A stretch of DNA of 64,000 nucleotides from Betaproteobacteria bacterium (GCA_016194935.1 JACQAO010000056.1:1-64000); one strand, 5' to 3'; numbered from the stretch's first letter, positions 52,874 to 61,826 are shown. Notes: generated by a model not told the origin, from the letters alone. Translations and numbers: made by a program.

Positions 52874-54199
52874 ATGTCCGCCCACCCCAACACTGCGCCC
52901 GCAGAACTGCTTGATCCCATCGAACGCGCCAGCCGCGATGAAATTACCGCTTTGCAGATACAGCGGCTCAAGACCACATTGAATCACGTCTATCAAAATG
53001 TGTCGCATTACCGCAAGGCTTTTGACGCGAAGGGCGTGCACCCGGACGACCTGAAAGAGATCAAGGATCTGGCGAAATTCCCCTTTACATGCAAGCAGGA
53101 CCTGCGCGACAACTATCCCTTTGGCATGTTCGCGGTACCCCAGGCAAGGATCGCACGGATTCATGCGTCGTCCGGCACCACCGGCAAACCCACAGTGGTG
53201 GGCTACACCGCCGGAGACATCGACCGCTGGGCCGGCCTGGTGGCCCGCTCCATCCGGGCTGCCGGCGGGCGCGCCGGCGACATCGTGCATATCGGGTATG
53301 GCTATGGCCTGTTCACTGGCGGGCTGGGTGCGCATTATGGCGCCGAGCGGCTGGGTTGTACGGTGATTCCGGTGTCGGGCGGGCAAACGGAAAAGCAGGT
53401 GCAACTGATTCGGGATTTCAAGCCGCGCATCATCATGGTGACACCGTCCTACATGCAGGTGATCATTGAAGAGTTTGTCCGCCAGGGGGTCGAACCGCGC
53501 GAGAGTTCACTGGAAATCGGCATATTCGGCGCGGAGCCGTGGACCGAGGCCATGCGCCGCGAGATAGAAACCAGTGCAGACATCGATGCAGTGGATATTT
53601 ATGGTTTGTCCGAAGTGATGGGACCGGGCGTCGCCAGCGAGTGCATCGAAACCAAAGACGGCCCGGTGGTATGGGAAGACCATTTTTACCCCGAAGTGAT
53701 AGACCCTGAAACGGGTGAGTCGCTGCCCGATGGCGAAGAAGGCGAACTGGTGTTTACCTCGCTCACCAAAGAGGCCTTCCCGGTGATACGTTATCGCACC
53801 CGCGACCTGACGCGCCTGCTGCCGCCGACCGCGCGCGCTTTCCGCCGCATCGGCAAGATAGTCGGGCGCAGCGACGATATGCTGATTATCCGGGGTGTGA
53901 ACCTGTTCCCCACGCAGATTGAGGAGCTGGTCTTGCAGCACGGCAAGCTGTCACCGCTCTATCAACTGCTGGTGAGCCGTGCAGGCAAACTGGACGAAGT
54001 GGAGGTGCTGACAGAACTACAGCCTGCCGAGGCCGCCATGCCGTCCAGCGCAGTAGAAGACATCAGCCGCTCGTTACAGCATCGCATCAAAGTCATGGTG
54101 GGCATCAGCACCAAGGTTACGGTGCTTCCGCCGAATTCCATCGAACGCACCCAAACCGGGAAATCGCGGCGCGTGATTGACCGGCGTCCGAAAGGCTGA
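52874..54199 (+). CDS. paaK: Phenylacetate-CoA ligase
   Basis: 441 residues, with GAGGAGA ahead of the start. Adenylate-forming enzyme: SSGTTGKPTVVGYT, then DIYGLSEVMGPGVASEC, YRTRDLTRLLPP and RSDDMLIIRGVNLFPTQIEE. It activates phenylacetate with ATP and CoA, the entry step to the epoxidase encoded upstream. It is the last intact gene of the cluster; the lower-pathway genes paaF, G, H, J and Z are not in this window. Confidence 0.97.
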   Translation: MSAHPNTAPAELLDPIERASRDEITALQIQRLKTTLNHVYQNVSHYRKAFDAKGVHPDDLKEIKDLAKFPFTCKQDLRDNYPFGMFAVPQARIARIHASSGTTGKPTVVGYTAGDIDRWAGLVARSIRAAGGRAGDIVHIGYGYGLFTGGLGAHYGAERLGCTVIPVSGGQTEKQVQLIRDFKPRIIMVTPSYMQVIIEEFVRQGVEPRESSLEIGIFGAEPWTEAMRREIETSADIDAVDIYGLSEVMGPGVASECIETKDGPVVWEDHFYPEVIDPETGESLPDGEEGELVFTSLTKEAFPVIRYRTRDLTRLLPPTARAFRRIGKIVGRSDDMLIIRGVNLFPTQIEELVLQHGKLSPLYQLLVSRAGKLDEVEVLTELQPAEAAMPSSAVEDISRSLQHRIKVMVGISTKVTVLPPNSIERTQTGKSRRVIDRRPKG

Positions 54200-54273
54200 T
54201 TTGGCGGTGACTCTGATCTGCATAGCGCTGGCGGCACACGCAAATGAACCCATCAGACGACTGACGTTATCTG
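54200..54273. other. Short gap after paaK without recognisable gene
   Basis: No gene or terminator hairpin is seen between the paaK stop and the hydrolase fragment. Confidence 0.5.
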
Positions 54274-54360
54274 ACCGAAGATATGGTGCGGACGGTCGCC
54301 GATGGCAAAATCGAGTTCCGCTGCGACCCGGGCATCGCCGAGCCGGCGCGTAATGCTCTT
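54274..54360 (+). pseudogene. Fragment of an alpha/beta hydrolase related to the gene at 47190-48047
   Basis: The reading TEDMVRTVADGKIEFRCDPGIAEPAR closely matches TEHVVRTGADGKIEFRYDPGIAEPFR in the intact hydrolase, about residues 182-207. The similarity stops abruptly on both sides, and neither the GxSxG elbow nor the catalytic Asp and His is present. It is a relic of a duplicated or deleted hydrolase gene at the junction between the paa cluster and the next catabolic block. Confidence 0.8.
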
Positions 54361-54457
54361 GAGCAGACTCGCAGCGGAGATTTCGAAGCCAGGCCGTATA
54401 AGCGATCCGCTGCCTGTCCCTGGTGCTGTGCGGGGCGAAGCGGAGCAATACTATCGC

Positions 54458-55891
54458 TCAACCTGACCGTTTAACATTGATGACTTGAACGTTGGTATAT
54501 TCGGCTAAACCGTATCGTGCGAATTCGACGCCGTAACCCGATTGCTTGATTCCGCCAAAAGGGATGTCCGGTCTCATCGCCGGATGCGTATTCGTCCAGA
54601 CGGAACCCGCGTGCAGGCGGCGGGCCACCGCTTCGGCTGCTGCCAGATCGACTCCCCATACGGAAGCGCCAAGACCATAGTTTGAGTCGTTCGCTTCGGC
54701 AATTGCCGTATCAATATCTCGATAGGACCGAATCGGCAGGATGGGGCCGAATTGCTCTTCACGCCATAACTCGCTGTCGGGATCGACATCTCGAACAATC
54801 GTGAGCGGAAGGAAATAGCCGTCTCGATTCGGGATCGTGCCACTATGGATTATCCGTCCAACGTCACCGGCGGTCTCGATGAGCTTCTTGACCTTGTCGT
54901 ACTGCATTCGATTTTGCATTGGGCCGATCTCGACTCCGGAATCGAACCCGGCGCCGATCTTAACCTTCTTGGCCACGTCGACCAGGCCATCGCAGACCTG
55001 ATCCATCCGGCTTTCGTGCACCAGCAAGCGCTTGATCGAAGCGCAGACCTGTCCGCAATTTGAGAAGGATGTCCAGAACAGATCCTCAACCTGGGCGCTC
55101 ACATCGAAGTCCGGCAAAATGATTCCGGCGTCGTTGCCGCCGAGTTCGAGAGTGATACGCTTGAGCGTGGTCGCGGCGGAAGCCATGATCTTTTTGCCCG
55201 TACCGGTCGAACCGGTGAATGCGATCTTGCTGATGTCCGGATGATCGGTCATCCAGCGACCGAGTTCATCGCCGCCGGAAACAACATTGAGCACCCCCGG
55301 CGGCAGGATATCCTTCGCCAACTCCCCGAGCCGTAGCACGCTGAGTGGAGTGTATGGCGATGGTTTCAATACCAGCGTGTTGCCGGTGATCAGCGCCGGG
55401 CCGATTTTCCAAAGCGCCAGCAAGACCGGATAATTCCAGGCGGTAATGGCTCCCACCACACCCAAGGGAATGCGGCGCACCTCGACGCGTTGTGTCCCGG
55501 CATCGCCGATCACTTCGACCGGCAGCTCCATCCCCCGATACGCGGAGAAAAAATTGAGACCGGAAGTGACCTCCGACCGGGCTTTCTGAAAAGGTTTGCC
55601 TTGCTCACAAACGAGAAGTGCCGCCAAATTATCGATATCGGCGCGAATAGCCTCGATATATCGGGTCAGCACTTCGGCGCGATCCGCCCAGGTCCTGGCG
55701 CTCCAGGCGGGGAAGGCTGCTTTGGCGGCCGCGACCGCAGCGTCAAGGTCCGCTTGGCTCGCATTCGGAGCATCTGCGAAATGCTTGCCTGAAGCCGGAT
55801 CGATCACACCTATGCAATCACGCGTGGTGACAATGGCGTTGCCGATCAGCATGCCTTTCGGGAGAATTATATCGGGTTTAGTATTGCTCAT
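54458..55891 (-). CDS. NAD(P)-dependent aldehyde dehydrogenase
   Basis: 477 residues from ATG 55891; the open frame from 55972 adds a non-conserved head. ALDH motifs: ITAWNYPVLLALWKI, the base Glu in ITLELGGNDAGI, the nucleophilic Cys in FSNCGQVCASIKR, and EEQFGPILPI. It resembles betaine/aminobutyraldehyde-type dehydrogenases. It is last in the leftward block GST - ALDH and converges on paaK across the hydrolase fragment. Only distantly similar to the ALDH encoded at 1997-3430. Confidence 0.92.
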   Translation of the reverse strand: MSNTKPDIILPKGMLIGNAIVTTRDCIGVIDPASGKHFADAPNASQADLDAAVAAAKAAFPAWSARTWADRAEVLTRYIEAIRADIDNLAALLVCEQGKPFQKARSEVTSGLNFFSAYRGMELPVEVIGDAGTQRVEVRRIPLGVVGAITAWNYPVLLALWKIGPALITGNTLVLKPSPYTPLSVLRLGELAKDILPPGVLNVVSGGDELGRWMTDHPDISKIAFTGSTGTGKKIMASAATTLKRITLELGGNDAGIILPDFDVSAQVEDLFWTSFSNCGQVCASIKRLLVHESRMDQVCDGLVDVAKKVKIGAGFDSGVEIGPMQNRMQYDKVKKLIETAGDVGRIIHSGTIPNRDGYFLPLTIVRDVDPDSELWREEQFGPILPIRSYRDIDTAIAEANDSNYGLGASVWGVDLAAAEAVARRLHAGSVWTNTHPAMRPDIPFGGIKQSGYGVEFARYGLAEYTNVQVINVKRSG

Positions 55892-55908
55892 CTTCAATAT
55901 CTTTCGGA

Positions 55909-56532
55909 TTAACAACAAGCAACACTTGGGCGTTGCGCTACCTTCTGACGCCAGGCGAGCAGGGCCTTGCACTCAGTCAGGATCGCAAGTTTCACAAAAT
56001 CGGCGTACAGAAGACCGGCGAAGAGAGTGATATCCGCCATGGAGAATTCATCGTCGACTACATATGCGTTTTGGCTGAGCACCTTGTCGAAGTAGCGCAT
56101 GCCGTCAATAGCGCGCTCATACTGTTTCTCTCCCCATTCTTTGTTCTGGTAGGTTTCGAGCCTCGGCCCGAGACCGGGGGTTGCGTGGTGGAAATAAGCG
56201 TTAACGGGTTCCAGCAAGTATGCCTCGGCGCGGCGCTGCATCATATGAATCTTGGCGCGCTGGATTGGGGTTGATCCGGTCAGCGATGGCCCGGCAAAAA
56301 CATGGTCGATATACTCGGTAATCGCGGTGCACTCGGCGATCATTGTGCCATCGTCCAGTTCAAGAACCGGCACTACGCCACTTGGGTTTTTGGCGAGAAA
56401 CGCCGGCTCCTTGTGTTCGCCTTTAGGCACATCAACCGTGATGAACTCTACCTTGTCCGCTGCGTGTTTCTCACCCAGCGCGATCCGAATGCGCGATGGA
56501 TTCGGGAACCCTCTGTATTCATAGATTTTCAT
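55909..56532 (-). CDS. Glutathione S-transferase
   Basis: 207 residues from ATG 56532, six bases after GGAG. GST fold: KIYEYRGFPNPSRIRIALGEK, NPSGVVPVLELDDGTMIAECTAITEYID, and a helical C-terminal domain with FSMADITLFAGLLYADF. The Ser/Arg of NPSRIR is in the active-site loop. It ends 17 bp before the ALDH gene and starts 31 bp after the nitronate monooxygenase-like gene, so it belongs to one operon with them. It could conjugate glutathione to an electrophilic intermediate. Confidence 0.92.
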   Translation of the reverse strand: MKIYEYRGFPNPSRIRIALGEKHAADKVEFITVDVPKGEHKEPAFLAKNPSGVVPVLELDDGTMIAECTAITEYIDHVFAGPSLTGSTPIQRAKIHMMQRRAEAYLLEPVNAYFHHATPGLGPRLETYQNKEWGEKQYERAIDGMRYFDKVLSQNAYVVDDEFSMADITLFAGLLYADFVKLAILTECKALLAWRQKVAQRPSVACC

Positions 56533-56548
56533 GATCATCTCCATTGTG

Positions 56549-56572
56549 CCTTCAGTGGTACCTTCAGTGGTC
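56549..56572. repeat. 12-bp tandem direct repeat at the 3' end of the NMO-like gene
   Basis: CCTTCAGTGGTA followed by CCTTCAGTGGTC, spanning the stop codon (56564-56566) of the leftward gene. A small local duplication with no clear function. Confidence 0.7.
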
Positions 56573-57709
56573 AGCCAGGTTTTGGCCGAATTGGCCGCAA
56601 TGTTGCGCATCGCGATCCGAATTTTTTATCCCGCCTTTGGTCGAAGCGGACAAGTTTTTCAGAAGACGCTGGGTATCGGCGGCCAGCGCAGTCGTGAAGG
56701 CGCCAGCGGCCCCATCTCGACCAAGAGCGGCGGACTGACCCGCCCAGAGAGGGATAAAGTCTCCCAGACCTTCGGTTTTATCCTTGATCGGCGATAGCGC
56801 GGCAGTCGCAAGAGGAAACTCCTGTACTGCGTCGTTCATCGGCCCTATTTCGCGGATCAAGCGGTTGGTGATTGATCTCCCCGGGCGTCCCGTAAACACA
56901 TTCGTTAGAGCCGTTTGATCAGCATCCGTTGAGCGAAGCAATTCTCGATGAACGGGTTTAATCGTGGATTCGTCGCAGCGGAGATATGCGGTACCCATCT
57001 GTACGCCGGAAGCCCCCAGCATAAACGCCGCAGCAACGCCTCGCGCATCTGCAATGCCGCCGGCGGCGATCACCGGAATCCCGACTGCATCCACGATTTG
57101 GGGAATCAGCGAAAGTGTACCCACTTGCCCGTTAATATCGGTTGCCATAAACATTCCCCGATGTCCGCCCGCCTCGACTCCCTGGGCGATGACAGCGTCA
57201 CAGCCATTCGTAGCAAGAAAAAGCGCTTCGCGGACGGTTGTCGCGGATGACAAAATCTTCGCACCCGAAGTTTTGATGCGATCCAATATGGATTTGTGTG
57301 GCAGTCCAAAATGGAAGCTTACGACTTCCGGTCGTAGCTGTATGATCAGATCGCACATTGCCGCGTCAATCGAAAAGAGACCGACGGAAGAAGGAAATTC
57401 CGGGGCTATGTCGAATTCTTTGTAGTATCTTGAGAAGTGCTTACGCCACTTGGCTTCCCGGCGCGCATCGCGCTCCGGTTCGGTATGGCAAAAGAAATTC
57501 AGATTGATCGGCTTATCGGTGCGCCGCCGAAAATACTGGACTTCCGAGTTAACCTGGTCGGGCTTGAGCGTGGCACAAGCGAGCGAGCCAAGCCCTCCCG
57601 CTTCCGCAACCGCCACCGCCAGCCGGGCATCTTGCGCTCCGGCCATCGGCGCCTGGATGATAGGGTGAGCGACGTTGAGAAGTTGCGTGATTCGACTGTC
57701 TGGCCACAT
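56564..57709 (-). CDS. Nitronate monooxygenase-like FMN enzyme
   Basis: 381 residues of the NMO/2-nitropropane dioxygenase TIM barrel. HPIIQAPMAGAQDARLAVAVAEAGGLGSLACAT opens the barrel. GVEAGGHRG carries the catalytic His, and PVIAAGGIADARGVAAAFMLGASGVQMGTAYL binds the FMN phosphate. Related enzymes oxidise alkyl nitronates (for example propionate-3-nitronate) or act as NADH:quinone reductases. In this operon it sits between two GST genes. Confidence 0.9.
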   Translation of the reverse strand: MWPDSRITQLLNVAHPIIQAPMAGAQDARLAVAVAEAGGLGSLACATLKPDQVNSEVQYFRRRTDKPINLNFFCHTEPERDARREAKWRKHFSRYYKEFDIAPEFPSSVGLFSIDAAMCDLIIQLRPEVVSFHFGLPHKSILDRIKTSGAKILSSATTVREALFLATNGCDAVIAQGVEAGGHRGMFMATDINGQVGTLSLIPQIVDAVGIPVIAAGGIADARGVAAAFMLGASGVQMGTAYLRCDESTIKPVHRELLRSTDADQTALTNVFTGRPGRSITNRLIREIGPMNDAVQEFPLATAALSPIKDKTEGLGDFIPLWAGQSAALGRDGAAGAFTTALAADTQRLLKNLSASTKGGIKNSDRDAQHCGQFGQNLADH

Positions 57710-57738
57710 GGCTACGATGCCCTTGTTGAGCTACCTGA

Positions 57739-58440
57739 TTAGTTTCTCTTCTCCAGAACGTGCTTGGCGTTCTGATTGAAAAGAATGTTGTTATTGGATG
57801 CGTTCTGTTCGCCTCGATTCTGCTCATCCTTATAAAGATTGATCGCCCGCTGCACCGCCTGACGCGCCTTGATGCGTGCGCGCCACGCAGCAGTGTTTGG
57901 AAAAGGATCGAGCGACACCCCAAGGGGTTTGGCGATGAAGACCCAGGGGAAGGCGATCATGTCCGCAATCGAATAGTCATCCAGGATGTAGTCCCTGCCG
58001 TCAAGCCGGCGTTCCAGCACTGCGAGATTTCGCTCATACTCTCCGGCGTATCGCTTATGGCCATAGCCCTGACCCTTCGGAGCGTAATTCACAAAATGGC
58101 TGAGTTGCCCCGCCATCGGGCCCTGATTTCCGACCTGCCAGAAGAGCCATTCCAGCATTTCCTTCCGCCCAGAAGCGTCAGCTGGCATGAACCGACCGGT
58201 CTTCTCGGCGAGGTAAAGGAGAATGGCGCCTGACTCGAACACGGTGACGGGACCATCGGCGCCATCGTGATCGAAAATCGCCGGTATTTTTGCGTTGGGA
58301 TTGATTTCCAGGAAGGCAGGCTTGAGTTGATCTCCTGTGGTGAGGCGCATCAGGATAGTGCGGTATTCCAGACCGCATTCCTCAAGCATAATGGCGATTT
58401 TCCAGCCGTTGGGCGTTGGAGCGTAGTAGAAATCAATCAT
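57739..58440 (-). CDS. Glutathione S-transferase, YfcG/Nu-class like
   Basis: 233 residues from ATG 58440, overlapping the CoA transferase stop by 8 bases. It closely follows the YfcG/GstB pattern: YYAPTPNGWKIAIMLEECGLEY, NPNAKIPAIFDHDGADGPVTVFESGAILLYLAEKTG, then WLFWQVGNQGPMAGQLSHFVNYAP and DYSIADMIAFPWV. YfcG-like proteins are glutathione-dependent disulfide reductases or peroxidases. A tail of about 25 Asn- and Lys-rich residues after the usual end is unusual. Confidence 0.92.
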   Translation of the reverse strand: MIDFYYAPTPNGWKIAIMLEECGLEYRTILMRLTTGDQLKPAFLEINPNAKIPAIFDHDGADGPVTVFESGAILLYLAEKTGRFMPADASGRKEMLEWLFWQVGNQGPMAGQLSHFVNYAPKGQGYGHKRYAGEYERNLAVLERRLDGRDYILDDYSIADMIAFPWVFIAKPLGVSLDPFPNTAAWRARIKARQAVQRAINLYKDEQNRGEQNASNNNILFNQNAKHVLEKRN

Positions 58441-59644
58441 CTCCGCCCCCTGCATCCGTTGACTGCCAAACTGCGCCGAATTTTTCCAGGGCCGAGATTT
58501 CGTCAAGTTCGAATCCGGCCTCACCCAACACCTCGCGCGTATTTTCTCCATAGGCGGGCGCACCTCGCCGGACTGATGTGTCCGTTTCGGAGAACTGCGC
58601 TGGATGCCGGGCTTGCCGCAACAATCCTGCCTGGGGATGCATGGTCTCGATCACGATGCCATTGGCGATCACCTGCGGATGTGTCCGCATTTCGCGCCGA
58701 GTCAGAACGGGTGCGCAGGGAACGTCCTCGTGCTCCAGGCGGTCGATAATCTCCTGGGACTTGAACCGCCTCAGCGCCTGTTGCGTGATGTTGATGCGCG
58801 CATCCTTGTTCAGCTCTCGCAGTTCTGGTGTTTTGAATTTCTCAATAGCCAGCAGGTCCGGGCGCTCAAGAGCGCGCGCCAGTCCGCTCCAATGCTTGTC
58901 CTGCATCACTGCGACGCTGATAAAACCATCTGCCGTCTCATAGACTAGATCGATGAAAGACTGTGCTTCCTCCACTTCCATCTCGTCGCCAATGAAAGTG
59001 TGTCCCCCCATATCCGAACTCCACAGAAAGGACACCACTGTGTCGAGCATCGAAAGGGTGACATGCTGACCCTCACCGGTTCGCTCTCGTGCAAAAAGCG
59101 CCGCAGCGATGGCTTGCGAAGCTTGAATCGCCGTCAACTTGTCTGGAAGAATCGTGCGAACCAGCCGGGGTGATTGCTCGTCCGACCCGGCTTGCACCGT
59201 CGTAAGCCCCGATACGGCCTGAATAAGAGGGTCGAAGACAGGTTTTTGCGCATACGGGCCAACGAACCCGAAGCCGCAGATCGAGACATACACGATGGAC
59301 GGGTTAATCAATCGCAACGCATGCTCTCCGATACCCATGCGATCCGCGACACCCGGGCGGAAATTTTGAACGACGACGTCCGCGCCTTGTGCCAAGCGCT
59401 TGAGGACATCGACGCCTTTTGTGGACTTTAAATCGATAACGACTGAGCGTTTGTTCCGGTTGTTGTTCAGAAACGAGGCCGAAAAACCATTGCGCCGTGT
59501 AGCCACATGCCGGGAGTAATCTCCGCCATTCGGCGTTTCGATTTTGATGACGTCGGCGCCTTGGTCGGCCAACGTCATCGTCGCCAGCGGACCGGAAATT
59601 ACGGTGCTCAGATCGATGATACGAATGCCGGCGAACGGTCCCAT
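58433..59644 (-). CDS. CaiB/BaiF family (class III) CoA transferase
   Basis: 403 residues from ATG 59644, with GAGGA upstream. GIRIIDLSTVISGPLATMTLADQGADVIKIE begins the fold. The catalytic Asp is Asp138 in VFDPLIQAVSGL, and RTGEGQHVTLSMLDTVVSFLW is typical. It is first in the leftward operon CoA transferase - GST - NMO - GST - ALDH. It would activate the acid produced by the ALDH. It is a distant paralogue of the CoA transferase encoded at 8462-9664. Confidence 0.93.
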   Translation of the reverse strand: MGPFAGIRIIDLSTVISGPLATMTLADQGADVIKIETPNGGDYSRHVATRRNGFSASFLNNNRNKRSVVIDLKSTKGVDVLKRLAQGADVVVQNFRPGVADRMGIGEHALRLINPSIVYVSICGFGFVGPYAQKPVFDPLIQAVSGLTTVQAGSDEQSPRLVRTILPDKLTAIQASQAIAAALFARERTGEGQHVTLSMLDTVVSFLWSSDMGGHTFIGDEMEVEEAQSFIDLVYETADGFISVAVMQDKHWSGLARALERPDLLAIEKFKTPELRELNKDARINITQQALRRFKSQEIIDRLEHEDVPCAPVLTRREMRTHPQVIANGIVIETMHPQAGLLRQARHPAQFSETDTSVRRGAPAYGENTREVLGEAGFELDEISALEKFGAVWQSTDAGGGDD

Positions 59645-59779
59645 TAAGTGTGTCCTCTTAAAGTATAGTAACGATGTTGCCCGCATGATCGGCTTGCATC
59701 GGTTTTGCGTACGATAGACTTTTTCACCGGGGCGGATGGCCGTATCGTTGAATTCACTATTCCATTTTATGGAAGGCCC

Positions 59780-60697
59780 ATGAAAGACCGTTTGACGCCG
59801 ATGCTCACATTTGTACGCATCATGGATGCCGGCAGCCTGTCGGCGGCCGCACGCGCCATGGGGCGCTCGCTGCCTGCAGTTTCACGTTCGCTCGCGCAGC
59901 TTGAGCAACGGCTGGGTGTGCGGTTGATACAACGCACCACGCGGCGACTGAGCCTGACGGACGCGGGTGTGCAGTTCTACGAGCGCTGCCGCCGCATCCT
60001 CGCCGAAATAGATGAGGCCGAGGCCACCGCTGGCGCTCAGCGGCTTGAGCCGCAAGGGTCTTTGGTGGTGACCGCACCTCTGCTCTTCGGGCGCATGCAC
60101 GTCACGTCGGTCGTCGCCGAGTTCCTCCGGCGGCACCCGAAAATCTCGGTTCACCTGCTGCTGACCGACCGCGTGGCGAACCTCGTGGAAGAGGAAATTG
60201 ACGTCGCCGTACGCACCGGCAAGCTGGCGGATTCATCGCTCATCGCGCGCCGGCTCGGCGTCATCCCCCGTATCGTGTGCGCATCGCCCGACTATCTCAA
60301 GCGCCGGGGTACGCCTCACACGCCGGAAGACCTCGCGCGCCACGACTGCATCCGTTTTACCGACCTTACACAGGTGCGCTACTGGTCATTCGTCGACGGC
60401 GAACGACCCATACGGATAGCGGTGCACGGGCTGTTCGTCACCAATAATGCAGACGCCGCGATCAATGCAGCTGAGCACGGACTGGGCCTTGTGATGGTGC
60501 TCGCTTACCAGGTCACCGCGCTGCTTGCAGAAGGGCGTCTGGTGCGCGTGCTCCAGTCGTTTGAGCTGCCGCCCACGCCGGTGAACGCGGTACACGCCTC
60601 CGGTCGGCTGGCGCCGGCGAAACTGAAGGCGTTCCTCGATCTACTCGCGGAAATTGTCGCGCCGCGCCTTGCTGCGCTCAACTCTGCACGCCGGTAG
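59780..60697 (+). CDS. LysR-family transcriptional regulator
   Basis: 305 residues from ATG 59780, just after GGAAGG; an open frame starts further upstream at 59705. The N-terminal winged helix reads LTFVRIMDAGSLSAAARAMGRSLPAVSRSLAQLEQRLGVRLIQRTTRRLSLT. The C-terminal effector domain begins PQGSLVVTAPLLFG. It is divergent from the CoA transferase operon, the usual arrangement for a LysR activator of that operon. The inducer is unknown. Confidence 0.93.
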   Translation: MKDRLTPMLTFVRIMDAGSLSAAARAMGRSLPAVSRSLAQLEQRLGVRLIQRTTRRLSLTDAGVQFYERCRRILAEIDEAEATAGAQRLEPQGSLVVTAPLLFGRMHVTSVVAEFLRRHPKISVHLLLTDRVANLVEEEIDVAVRTGKLADSSLIARRLGVIPRIVCASPDYLKRRGTPHTPEDLARHDCIRFTDLTQVRYWSFVDGERPIRIAVHGLFVTNNADAAINAAEHGLGLVMVLAYQVTALLAEGRLVRVLQSFELPPTPVNAVHASGRLAPAKLKAFLDLLAEIVAPRLAALNSARR

Positions 60698-60793
60698 CCT
60701 CCAGCGGGTGAAGCAATGCGAATCCGCGCCGCGTGCCAGCGACGCCCTGCCCAGTTATCTTGAATGCCACGGGAGGTAAGCACCGCTTGGTGG

Positions 60794-61699
60794 TTAGCGG
60801 TATCGTACGGTTGTTCCCACTGAAATCAAATCAAGTCCATAGGGTTTCCCGAGGCTTTTCTCGGCCAGCCGGCTAATGGGTTCAAGATATAAGGGGTAGG
60901 TGGAATGATGAATCGGCAACACTTTTCCGGGAGACAGCGCCGCTGCAAATATCAGGACTTGGTCGGCGCCCATGCTGACCAGCCCAAGCGGGCCGGTTGT
61001 ACCCACACCCCCTACATGTGGAATCATCACGTCCGGTTTGCCAAGTCGCTTGACGGATTCGATGACATCTGCTGTCGGAAAGGAATCGCCGGTCCAGTAG
61101 AAAGTTTTCTGCCAGTCGCCTTGCGAGAATTTGATCCAATAGCCGTTACCCACGCCAAGAAACTTTTCCATGGATGGGTTTTCAGTGTGCCGGGCTGGAA
61201 CTGCAGTAATGGCTACCTGTCCCGCCCCCGCCTTGAATGTTCGAGTTGTTTCCCATTGCACACCGTCAACCTTTTTAAAGCCCATTACCTTCAATTTATC
61301 GGAGTCAACAGCGGGAACGATAATGGGCATGCTTCGATCAAGTTTAGCTTGTGCCGCCTGGTCAAAATGATCTTCGTGTGTGTGACTGAGTACGACAAGG
61401 TTTATTCCTTCCAGAGCGGCGCCAGGAAACGGTGTTAACCTCGGATAGGCGAAGACTGTCGGCCCTTTGCTGAGATCGAACATTTCATTGGGGTTGCCCA
61501 TAGTAAACGCAGCCGCACCTTCACCCAGCATTGGATCAGTCAGAATTTTCAGGCCATTAAACGCCATGACTAGCGTGGGGCCGCCAAGCCATGTAACGTC
61601 AATATGCGGCGGCGCCGTGAAGGTATCTTTTGCAGCGTGTGCCGCGGAGGTAACCAGAGTCAAGACTATGGCGGTAGCCTGAAGGAATTTGTGGAACAT
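60794..61699 (-). CDS. Exported MBL-fold metal-dependent hydrolase (UlaG/YtnP-like)
   Basis: 301 residues with a signal peptide (MFHKFLQATAIVLTLVTSAAHAA), so periplasmic. The metal site is LSHTHEDHFD, with further His in VPARHTENP and an acidic ligand in WTGDSFPTADV. PIHHSTYPLYLEPI is near the end. The substrate-binding region (ILTDPMLGEG) resembles L-ascorbate-6-phosphate lactonase/NAPE-PLD-like proteins. It is divergent from an ArsR gene across a region with a perfect operator-like palindrome. Confidence 0.88.
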   Translation of the reverse strand: MFHKFLQATAIVLTLVTSAAHAAKDTFTAPPHIDVTWLGGPTLVMAFNGLKILTDPMLGEGAAAFTMGNPNEMFDLSKGPTVFAYPRLTPFPGAALEGINLVVLSHTHEDHFDQAAQAKLDRSMPIIVPAVDSDKLKVMGFKKVDGVQWETTRTFKAGAGQVAITAVPARHTENPSMEKFLGVGNGYWIKFSQGDWQKTFYWTGDSFPTADVIESVKRLGKPDVMIPHVGGVGTTGPLGLVSMGADQVLIFAAALSPGKVLPIHHSTYPLYLEPISRLAEKSLGKPYGLDLISVGTTVRYR

Positions 61700-61765
61700 G
61701 GGGTTCTCCTTGAATAAATGTGTGCAGTTTTCAACGTGCGGCCATAGGCCGTGGCGACCGAAGTA

Positions 61766-61799
61766 ATTCTAATGTTCGATAACAATCGAACATTAGAAT
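61766..61799. promoter_or_regulatory. Perfect inverted repeat, probable ArsR operator
   Basis: Arms ATTCTAATGTTCGAT (61766-61780) and ATCGAACATTAGAAT (61785-61799), 15 of 15 complementary, with a 4-base centre AACA. Located between the divergent MBL and ArsR genes, 27 bases before the ArsR start. Size and placement suit a dimeric winged-helix repressor acting on both genes. Confidence 0.75.
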
Positions 61800-61826
61800 A
61801 CCATGCGCTCATGCGATAATGCAAAC

